From Clostridia bacterium (lineage in GTDB: Bacteria; Bacillota; Clostridia; Oscillospirales; Acutalibacteraceae): a stretch of DNA of 36,402 bases. Where the stretch lies: NCBI GenBank assembly GCA_017513245.1, contig JAFXGK010000013.1, positions 1-36,402 of the forward strand, written 5' to 3'. The position numbers and the translations under genes were made by a program. Below the pieces are notes generated by a model. That model saw only the letters and a program-made list of their open reading frames with translations, was not told where the DNA came from and made no database searches. Of the stretch, positions 30,409 through 36,402 are shown piece after piece (positions within the stretch are counted from its first letter, which is position 1; every line of letters starts with the position of its first letter).

Positions 30409-32334
30409 ATGAATAAAGAAAAATTTTATATAACTACCGCTATTGCATACAGTTCGCAGAAGCCCCATATCGGTAACGCTTACGATATCGTTTTGGCCGA
30501 TATGATTGCCCGCTACAAGAGAATGATGGGCTTTGACGTATATTTTATGACCGGCTCCGACGAGCACGGCCAGAAAATAGAGGACTGTGCAAAGGCCAAG
30601 GGCGTTACACCCAAGGAATACGTTGACGAGGTTTCAAGTGTTATTAAGGACGTTTGGAATTCGCTCGGCACCTCGTACGACAAGTTTATACGCACCACCG
30701 ACGACTACCACGAAAAGGCTGTTCAGGCAATATTCAAAAAGCTTTACGAGCAGGGCGATATCTACAAGAGTGAGTACACCGGTAAATACTGCGTACCCTG
30801 CGAGTCCTTCTTTACCCCTTCGCAGTTGGTAGACGGCAAGTGCCCCGATTGCGGACGTGACGTTGTTGACGCTAAGGAGGAGGCTTATTTCTTACGCCTT
30901 TCCAAGTATCAGGACCGTTTGCTCGAATACTTTGAGCAAAACCCTGACTTTATCGCTCCCGAATCTCGCAAAAACGAGATGATAAACAACTTCTTAAAGC
31001 CGGGTCTTGCCGATCTTTGCGTATCGCGCAGTTCCTTTAAGTGGGGTGTTCCGGTTGAGTTTGACGAGAAGCACGTTATCTACGTTTGGATTGACGCGCT
31101 TTCGAACTACATTACCGGTATCGGCTACAATCCCGACGGCAGCAGCGATATGTATAAAAAGTATTGGCCTGCCGACTTACACGTTATCGGCAAGGACATC
31201 GTTCGTTTCCACACCATTTATTGGCCGATTATCCTTATGGCGCTCGGTGAGCCCCTGCCCAAAAAGGTGCTCGGACATCCGTGGGTGCTCGTTGGCGAGG
31301 ATAAGATGAGTAAATCACGCGGCAACGTTATCTACGCCGATGAGCTTGCCGCACGCTTCGGCAGCGACGCAGTCAGATACTATCTGCTTGCCGAAATGCC
31401 CTTTGCGCAGGACGGAACCATTACCTACGAGGCATTTATCGCCAAGTTTAATACCGACCTTGCAAACACCCTCGGCAACCTCGTTAACCGCACCATCGCC
31501 ATGACCAACAAGTACTTTGACGGCACCGTACAGAAGGGTGAGCCCGTTGGCGAATTCGACGAGTCGCTTATCTCGGCCGCACGTGAAACCGCCGAAAAGT
31601 ATATCGGTTATATGGATAATTACAGAAATGCCGACGCAGTTGAAACGGTTATGGACTTTGCCCGTCGCTGCAACAAGTATATTGACGAAACCATGCCCTG
31701 GGCTCTCGCCAAGAATGAAGAGGATAAGCCTCGTCTTATGACGGTGCTTTATAACCTGCTTGATTCCATCCGTATTCTCGGCAACCTTTTGGCACCCGTT
31801 ATGCCCGTAAGCGCCGCCTCCATCAAGGAGCAGATCGGCAACAGCGACGAAAGCCTTGAATTCGGCGTTGCCGACAGCTACACCGTTGGCGCCGCTACTC
31901 CCCTCTTTGCCCGTCTTGATGCCGAAAAGGTGCTTGAAGAGCTGGCTCGCGAGGCTGAGGAAAAGAAGGCAAAGGCCGAAAAGCAGGCTGAAAACGTTAT
32001 AACCCTGCCGCAGATTTCGATTGACGATTTTGCGAAGGTTGAACTCACCACCGCGAAGGTTGTGGAGTGTGAACCTATTAAGAAGGCTAAAAAGCTTTTA
32101 AAGCTTACCCTTGACGATGGCTCAGGCACACCGAGAACCGTGGCTTCGGGCATTGCGCTTTATTATAAGCCCGAGGAGCTTATCGGCCGCACCGTTATCG
32201 TGGTTTCCAACCTGAAACCCGCCGTTTTATGCGGTGTTGAAAGCAACGGTATGATTCTTGCCGCAGATGCCGGCGAAAATCAGATTAAGGTTATTTTCGC
32301 CGATGACGTAGGCCCCGGCGCACGCGTAAGATAA
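30409..32334 (+). CDS. metG: Methionyl-tRNA synthetase
   Basis: The product has 641 residues. The HIGH motif is HIGN (20-23), KMSKS lies at 299-303, and a zinc-type knuckle pair CVPC...CPDC lies near 125-150. A C-terminal EMAPII-type tRNA-binding domain (about 535-641, beginning IDDFAKVELTTAKVVECE) follows a Lys/Glu-rich helix. It charges initiator and elongator tRNA-Met. AGAGAAGGA precedes the start, 15 bp after the membrane-protein gene, and its stop overlaps the tatD start by one base (TAATG). Confidence 0.96.
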   Translation: MNKEKFYITTAIAYSSQKPHIGNAYDIVLADMIARYKRMMGFDVYFMTGSDEHGQKIEDCAKAKGVTPKEYVDEVSSVIKDVWNSLGTSYDKFIRTTDDYHEKAVQAIFKKLYEQGDIYKSEYTGKYCVPCESFFTPSQLVDGKCPDCGRDVVDAKEEAYFLRLSKYQDRLLEYFEQNPDFIAPESRKNEMINNFLKPGLADLCVSRSSFKWGVPVEFDEKHVIYVWIDALSNYITGIGYNPDGSSDMYKKYWPADLHVIGKDIVRFHTIYWPIILMALGEPLPKKVLGHPWVLVGEDKMSKSRGNVIYADELAARFGSDAVRYYLLAEMPFAQDGTITYEAFIAKFNTDLANTLGNLVNRTIAMTNKYFDGTVQKGEPVGEFDESLISAARETAEKYIGYMDNYRNADAVETVMDFARRCNKYIDETMPWALAKNEEDKPRLMTVLYNLLDSIRILGNLLAPVMPVSAASIKEQIGNSDESLEFGVADSYTVGAATPLFARLDAEKVLEELAREAEEKKAKAEKQAENVITLPQISIDDFAKVELTTAKVVECEPIKKAKKLLKLTLDDGSGTPRTVASGIALYYKPEELIGRTVIVVSNLKPAVLCGVESNGMILAADAGENQIKVIFADDVGPGARVR

Positions 32335-33125
32335 TGGATATTATCGAGGTTTTAAATCCTGCTCCGAGCGGCAGCATTATCGACACCCACGCCCACTATG
32401 ACGACGAGCGTTTTGACGGTTTTAGGAATGAGCTTTTGTCGCAGATGGGCGATATGGGAGTTTGCAAGATAATTAACTGCGCGGTTGATACCGCATCGTC
32501 AAAACGGGTGCTCGATATTCGAAAGCAATTCCCCTTTTGCTACTGCGCGGTGGGCTTTCATCCCGAAAACCTGCCCGACAGCGAGCCCGCGCTTGATGAA
32601 ATACGCGAGATAGCAAAACGCGACGGCGTTGTGGCAATAGGCGAAATCGGACTCGATTACTACTGGGACAAAAGCAAAACCGAGCTTCAAAAGCGCTGGT
32701 TTTGTGCCCAGCTTGAGTTGGCAAAAGAACTTTCGCTTCCGGTTATCATACACGACCGTGAGGCCCACGGCGATACGCTTGATATACTAAAGGAGCATAA
32801 GCCCGTGGGCGTTTTACACTGCTATTCGGGCAGCGTGGAAACGGCTCGCGAAATACTAAAGCTCGGAATGTATATCGGTGTCGGCGGTGTTGCCACCTTT
32901 AAAAACGCCCGTGTGCTGCGCGAGGTTATAGCGGAGGTGCCGCTTGAGCGAATGTTGCTTGAGACCGATGCTCCTTATCTTTCCCCCGAGCCGTATCGCG
33001 GAAAGACCTGCCATTCGGGTATGATAATTCGCGTTGCGGAAAAAATTTCCGAAATTAAAAACGTAAGCGTTGACGAGGTACTTTCGATTACACGCCATAA
33101 CGCAGAGATATTATTCGGTATATAG
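32334..33125 (+). CDS. tatD: TatD-family metal-dependent DNase
   Basis: The product has 263 residues. Metal ligands are visible as His19 and His21 in DTHAHYDDERF, GEIGLDYYWD, a central VIIHDREAHGD and LLETDAPYLSPEP. This is a TIM-barrel amidohydrolase-like nuclease. The metG-tatD order is widespread in Firmicutes, often followed by rnmV and ksgA, which are absent here. It is translationally coupled to metG (TAATG). Confidence 0.93.
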   Translation: MDIIEVLNPAPSGSIIDTHAHYDDERFDGFRNELLSQMGDMGVCKIINCAVDTASSKRVLDIRKQFPFCYCAVGFHPENLPDSEPALDEIREIAKRDGVVAIGEIGLDYYWDKSKTELQKRWFCAQLELAKELSLPVIIHDREAHGDTLDILKEHKPVGVLHCYSGSVETAREILKLGMYIGVGGVATFKNARVLREVIAEVPLERMLLETDAPYLSPEPYRGKTCHSGMIIRVAEKISEIKNVSVDEVLSITRHNAEILFGI

Positions 33126-33130
33126 AATAT

Positions 33131-33178
33131 TCACCCCGACTTTTGCAGATAATAACTGTGAAAGCGGGGTGATTTTTT
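33131..33178 (+). terminator. Terminator after tatD, whose 3' arm contains the next gene's ribosome site
   Basis: TCACCCCG (33131-33138) pairs with CGGGGTGA (33165-33172), followed by T6. The GGGGTGA arm is also the only Shine-Dalgarno-like sequence for the start at 33179. The hairpin may end metG-tatD transcription and hide that ribosome site. Confidence 0.72.
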
Positions 33179-33298
33179 ATGGCAGACAAGAATAAGAATC
33201 AGCAGAACAAAAACCAGAATAAGCAGAATCAGAACAAAAATCAGGATAAAAACCAAAACAAGCAGAAACAGCAGGATGAATATCGCTACGAAGACTAA
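33179..33298 (+). CDS. 39-residue Asn/Gln/Lys-rich microprotein
   Basis: An ATG lies 6 nt after GGGGTGA and opens 39 codons ending in TAA. The sequence starts MADKNKNQQNKNQ and is almost only Asn, Gln, Lys and Asp, ending QQDEYRYED. It is predicted to be disordered and hydrophilic. Similar tiny Asn/Gln/Lys-rich ORFs occur in spore-forming Clostridia, where they can be spore or dehydration-type proteins, but I cannot assign it. It is flanked by two hairpins, as a real short cistron would be. The ribosome site lies inside the upstream hairpin. Confidence 0.55.
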   Translation: MADKNKNQQNKNQNKQNQNKNQDKNQNKQKQQDEYRYED

Positions 33299-33320
33299 TT
33301 TTTTGTAGTTTTTGGTACTG

Positions 33321-33358
33321 AAAATGGGAAGCGGCACGCTCCGTTTCCCATATTTTAT
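33321..33358 (+). terminator. Terminator after the microprotein gene
   Basis: ATGGGAA (33324-33330) pairs with TTCCCAT (33345-33351), with CGG/CCG inside, followed by ATTTTATTT. Confidence 0.65.
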
Positions 33359-33367
33359 TTAAATAGT

Positions 33368-33396
33368 TTGACAAATCTATACAATGTGTATATAAT
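33368..33396 (+). promoter_or_regulatory. Perfect consensus promoter of murA
   Basis: TTGACA (33368-33373) and TATAAT (33391-33396) are 17 bp apart. Transcription should start near 33403, so the upstream in-frame TTG at 33406 cannot be the translation start. Confidence 0.88.
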
Positions 33397-33462
33397 GTAT
33401 ATATATTGTTTGATTTCTATTTGGCTATACTACATTTATACGTAAATGCTTGGAGAGTGCCT

Positions 33463-34752
33463 TTGTTGGATAAATATATAATTACAGGCGGAAACCGCCT
33501 TTTAGGTTCGGTTAAGATCAGCGGCGCAAAAAATGCTGCAGTAGCAATACTGCCGGCAGTTTTGTTGTCCGACGGTGTTTGCCGTATTGAAAATTTACCT
33601 AATATTTCTGACGTATTTGCTATCATCCGTATCCTGCGTGAGCTGGGTGCGGATGTTCGTATGATTAACAAAAACACGGTCGAGATTGACCCTGCCCACA
33701 TAAGCTCCTTTACCCTGCCTTTTGAAATGACCAAGCGTATGCGCGCTTCGAGTTATTTCATCGGCGCTATGCTAGGTCGCTTTAAGCACGCCAGAGTTGC
33801 CCCTCCCGGAGGCTGTGATTTCGGCGTTCGTCCCATCGACCTGCACATCAAGGGCTTTGAGGCTTTAGGCGCTCAGGTTACTATGGAAAACGGAATGGTT
33901 GATGCCAGAGCCACAAGGCTTCTCGGCAGTCCCGTATACCTCGATAAGGTTTCGGTTGGAGCCACCGTTAACATTATGCTCGCAGCCGCCAAGGCACGCG
34001 GACTTACCGTTATCGAAAACGCCGCTCGCGAGCCCCACATAGTTGACCTTGCGAACTTCTTAAACTCTATGGGAGCCGATATTATGGGTGCCGGTACCAG
34101 CGTTATTAAGATTCGCGGTGTTGAGCGTTTGGGCGGAACCAGTTACAGCATTATCCCCGACCAGATTGAGGCCGGAACATATATGGCAGCCGTTACCGCA
34201 ACCGGCGGCGACGTGCTTATCGACAACATAACACCCAAGCATTTGGAATCGATTTCGGCCAAGCTGATCGAGATGGGTGCGGTAATCGAAGAGTTTGATG
34301 AATCGCTTCGCATTACTATGGACAAGCGTCCCAAAAAGTGTAACATCACTACCCTGCCTCATCCCGGTTTCCCGACCGATATGCAGCCGCAGATAACCAC
34401 CGTGCTCTCGATAGCCGACGGTACAAGCATTGTTGCCGAGGGCGTTTGGGACAACCGTTTCAGATACGTTGAGCAGTTATCCATGATGAACGCCAACATT
34501 CAGGTTGACGGTAAGGTGGCGGTCGTTACGGGTGTTGAAACGCTCAAAAGCGCTCCTGTATTTGCAAACGACCTTCGCGCAGGTGCCGCGATGGTAATTG
34601 CAGGGCTTATTGCCAACGGCACAACCGAGATTGAAAATATTGAGCTTATCGACCGAGGCTATGAAGACCTTGTTGAAAAACTTACAAAGCTCGGCGCCGA
34701 TATCAAGCGCGTTACGATTAACGAGCCGACAGCCATCAGACAAGCATTATAA
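33463..34752 (+). CDS. murA: UDP-N-acetylglucosamine 1-carboxyvinyltransferase
   Basis: The product has about 429 residues. No ATG is in frame; a TTG at 33463 (7 nt after GGAG) or at 33466 is the likely start. Lys23-Asn24 in ISGAKNAAVAILPA binds substrate. The catalytic loop PPGGCDFGVRP carries Cys118, the fosfomycin target, so the enzyme should be fosfomycin-sensitive by this criterion. It transfers enolpyruvate from PEP to UDP-GlcNAc, the first committed step of peptidoglycan synthesis. It ends at a strong terminator. Many Firmicutes have two MurA paralogues; which one this is cannot be told. Confidence 0.94.
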   Translation: MLDKYIITGGNRLLGSVKISGAKNAAVAILPAVLLSDGVCRIENLPNISDVFAIIRILRELGADVRMINKNTVEIDPAHISSFTLPFEMTKRMRASSYFIGAMLGRFKHARVAPPGGCDFGVRPIDLHIKGFEALGAQVTMENGMVDARATRLLGSPVYLDKVSVGATVNIMLAAAKARGLTVIENAAREPHIVDLANFLNSMGADIMGAGTSVIKIRGVERLGGTSYSIIPDQIEAGTYMAAVTATGGDVLIDNITPKHLESISAKLIEMGAVIEEFDESLRITMDKRPKKCNITTLPHPGFPTDMQPQITTVLSIADGTSIVAEGVWDNRFRYVEQLSMMNANIQVDGKVAVVTGVETLKSAPVFANDLRAGAAMVIAGLIANGTTEIENIELIDRGYEDLVEKLTKLGADIKRVTINEPTAIRQAL

Positions 34753-34756
34753 ACCG

Positions 34757-34790
34757 AAAGAGGAATACTTACGTGTATTCCTCTTTTTTA
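34757..34790 (+). terminator. Terminator after murA
   Basis: AAGAGGAATAC (34758-34768) pairs with GTATTCCTCTT (34774-34784), followed by a T run. It lies 5 bp after the murA stop. Confidence 0.88.
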
Positions 34791-34811
34791 AACCAAAAAA
34801 GGAGGTATTCG

Positions 34812-35600
34812 ATGTCACGCTTTTGTCCGCTTTTCAGTTCGAGCGACGGCAACTGTATATATATTGGTAGCGCAGACGCCGCCGTTTTGATCGACGTGGG
34901 CGTATCCTGCCGCAGAATTTTGGCCGCACTGTCACAGCGAGATATTGACGAAACCTCCATAAAGGCCGTTGCCGTAACCCACAGCCACAGCGACCACGTA
35001 AGCGGTCTTAGTGCCGTTGCAAAAAAGCTCGGTATTCCGATTATTGCAAGCGCCGACACCATTACATATTTAAAAGAGCATTCTCTGATAAGCGACGCCT
35101 GCGAGGTTATAGCCCTTGACGGTGAAGTAGAAATATGCGGCATTAAGATTAACTCGTTTTGCACAAGTCACGATTGCCAAGGCTCACGCGGTTACGTGGT
35201 TTCCCTGCCCGACGGCAGACGTGTTGCGGTTTGCACCGACCTCGGATACGTTAGTGACTGCGTAAAGGAATCGCTTTTGGGTTGTGACCTTGTTATGATT
35301 GAATCCAATCACGACGTAAATATGCTCAAGAAAAATCCCAACTACCCCTTCCCGCTAAAGGAACGTATTTTAAGCGACCACGGTCACCTTTCAAACGGAC
35401 AGTGCGCTTCCCTTTTGCCCGAACTGGTTAAAAGCGGCACAACACGTATCGTGCTGGCACACCTAAGCATGCAAAACAATCTGCCGCCGGTGGCTCTCTC
35501 ATCGGCCAGAGCGTGCCTTACCGAGGCCGGATTTAAGGAAGAACTCGACTATATATTATATGTAGCACCCCGTGAGGGCGGAAAGATGTTTATATTATGA
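34812..35600 (+). CDS. walJ: MBL-fold metallo-hydrolase, WalJ/YycJ type
   Basis: The product has 262 residues. The start at 34812 follows GGAGG; the upstream extension overlaps the murA terminator. The N-terminus CPLFSSSDGNCIYIGS and the zinc motif HSHSDH (57-62 in VAVTHSHSDHVSG) are typical. A second His cluster, SNHDVNM and LSDHGHLSN, completes the metal site. WalJ belongs to the walRK regulon in Bacillales. Here it is paired with rlmH, its usual neighbour, overlapping by 4 bp, without walRK in the window. Confidence 0.88.
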   Translation: MSRFCPLFSSSDGNCIYIGSADAAVLIDVGVSCRRILAALSQRDIDETSIKAVAVTHSHSDHVSGLSAVAKKLGIPIIASADTITYLKEHSLISDACEVIALDGEVEICGIKINSFCTSHDCQGSRGYVVSLPDGRRVAVCTDLGYVSDCVKESLLGCDLVMIESNHDVNMLKKNPNYPFPLKERILSDHGHLSNGQCASLLPELVKSGTTRIVLAHLSMQNNLPPVALSSARACLTEAGFKEELDYILYVAPREGGKMFIL

Positions 35601-36079
35601 TAAAGATAACCGTAATTGCCGTAGGCAAGCTAAAGGAAAAGTATTTTTTAGCGGCCAGTGAAGAATATGAAAAACGGCTTACTCGTTTTTGCAAGCTGAA
35701 TATAATCGAAATTGAGCCCGAAAAGCTGCCCGATAACCCTGCCGAGGCTCAGATTTCGGCTGCGGTTGCGGCCGAGGGCAAGCGGATTCTCCAAAAAATA
35801 CCTGCCGATGCTTTTGTATCGGCAATGTGTATTGAGGGTAAGATGACCGACAGTGAAACCCTATCTCGAAATATTGACCGTGACGCCGGCAACGGTGTCG
35901 GACACCGTATATATATAATAGGTGGGTCTTACGGTCTGTCCGACGAGGTTAAAAAACGCGCCGACGAGCGTATGTCGATGTCGCCCATGACCTTTCCGCA
36001 TAAGCTGGCGAGAATTATGCTGCTTGAGCAAATTTATCGCGCTTTTATGATACTCGGTGGAGGCACATATCACAAATAA
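35597..36079 (+). CDS. rlmH: 23S rRNA (pseudouridine-1915-N3)-methyltransferase
   Basis: The product has 160 residues, the family length. The start overlaps the walJ stop (ATGA). Family signatures are ITVIAVGKLKEKYF at the start, the SAM-binding knot YIIGGSYGLSDEV and the C-terminal FPHKLARIMLLEQIYRA...YHK. It methylates pseudouridine 1915 of helix 69 in 70S ribosomes. The walJ-rlmH order is conserved in Firmicutes. Confidence 0.95.
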   Translation: MIKITVIAVGKLKEKYFLAASEEYEKRLTRFCKLNIIEIEPEKLPDNPAEAQISAAVAAEGKRILQKIPADAFVSAMCIEGKMTDSETLSRNIDRDAGNGVGHRIYIIGGSYGLSDEVKKRADERMSMSPMTFPHKLARIMLLEQIYRAFMILGGGTYHK

Positions 36080-36089
36080 TAAAAAATAC

Positions 36090-36118
36090 TTGACTCTTGC
36101 GGGGGAATGTGTTATTAT
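36090..36118 (+). promoter_or_regulatory. Promoter of rpmG
   Basis: TTGACT (36090-36095) and TATTAT (36113-36118) are 17 bp apart, shortly after the rlmH stop. Confidence 0.75.
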
Positions 36119-36294
36119 GACTGTACCTCTGCAAGGGTCTTTTTTTTTGCATAAGATTCCTTTTCATAGTTTTGTGTGCCACGGTGCTTCTCACCCGACT
36201 CGGGGCGGTGTCGCACAAACTGATTGAGGGAGGCTCAAATTTACTTTCGATTTTCGAAAGCAGAAAATATTTCCGTAAAACGGGAGGTGCCGTC
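36119..36294 (+). other. Leader of rpmG, about 170 nt, partly structured
   Basis: No ORF is evident. Near the start a small ACC/GGT stem is followed by a T9 tract (about 36139-36147), like an early terminator. Further on there is a CCCG/CGGG-centred stem (about 36193-36206), outer TGTG/CACA pairs and a perfect CTTTCG/CGAAAG hairpin (about 36245-36260). GGGAGGTG then precedes the start. An attenuated ribosomal-protein leader is possible; I do not match a known class. Confidence 0.35.
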
Positions 36295-36402
36295 ATGAGA
36301 GTTAAAATCACTTTAGCTTGCACTGAATGCAAACAGCGCAACTACAACACAATGAAAAACAAGAAGAACGATCCTGATAGACTTGAAATGAACAAGTATT
36401 GC
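36295..36402 (+). CDS. rpmG: Ribosomal protein L33 (truncated by window end)
   Basis: Thirty-six codons are visible. GGGAGGTG precedes the [20 protein letters not shown] has the first zinc CxxC (Cys9, Cys12), and Cys36 begins the second, so this is the zinc-binding form of L33. [18 protein letters not shown] is typical. In Clostridia secE and nusG commonly follow. Confidence 0.95.
   Translation, partial: MRVKITLACTECKQRNYNTMKNKKNDPDRLEMNKYC

Overview
The window looks like a chromosomal segment of an anaerobic, low-to-medium GC Firmicute of the class Clostridia, probably a gut or rumen Oscillospiraceae/Ruminococcaceae-like organism. The evidence is the gene families and gene order (argS next to a DUF1934 gene, murA, walJ, rlmH, rpmG), Gram-positive Shine-Dalgarno sites, consensus TTGACA-17-TATAAT promoters, a Gram-positive LexA box on dinB, and secreted cohesin/dockerin proteins. 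The species cannot be named from sequence alone.

Accessory region (about 1-11,880, AT-rich). The left edge holds the start of an excisionase-type gene, a possible 15-codon leader peptide and a tyrosine integrase, all on the minus strand. Next are about 2.2 kb with no normal gene but very dense structure: long perfect hairpins, a minus-strand octapeptide repeat in tiny ORFs, a multi-helix block with a gap-free three-way junction (a large structured-RNA candidate), and a perfect minus-strand promoter with three phased TAATCGC motifs behind it. Then comes a three-gene minus-strand operon (9740 to 3599) of secreted proteins. All three carry a cohesin-like domain and many Cys/His repeats; two end in dockerins and the third in a membrane anchor. 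Upstream of the operon, two 26-bp inverted sites resembling Hin/Gin crossover sites flank about 157 bp holding a good promoter, and the neighbouring gene encodes a Hin-type serine recombinase. As assembled, the promoter points away from the operon. I infer an OFF-state invertible promoter controlling phase-variable surface proteins. This is the most interesting system in the window. A membrane transglutaminase-like gene and tRNA-Leu(UAA) close the region.

Core region, minus-strand block (12,033-19,064). One operon is murI, DUF1934, argS, ttcA-like (wall precursor and tRNA functions). A second is PTS-IIC-like, nth, pyridoxamine kinase, tcdA, with a perfect promoter. A terminator separates them.

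Core region, mixed block (19,168-27,693). It holds ruvX (plus), SOS-regulated dinB (minus), two coupled FAD oxidoreductases (plus), an unrecognised gene (minus), gap (plus) and eno (minus) converging on one terminator, and rlmB (plus).

Core region, plus-strand block (27,730-36,402). It holds a degenerate P-type-ATPase-like membrane protein, metG, tatD, a 39-residue Asn/Gln/Lys-rich microprotein, murA, walJ, rlmH and the start of rpmG.

Family assignments rest on motifs read by eye; no database search was run.
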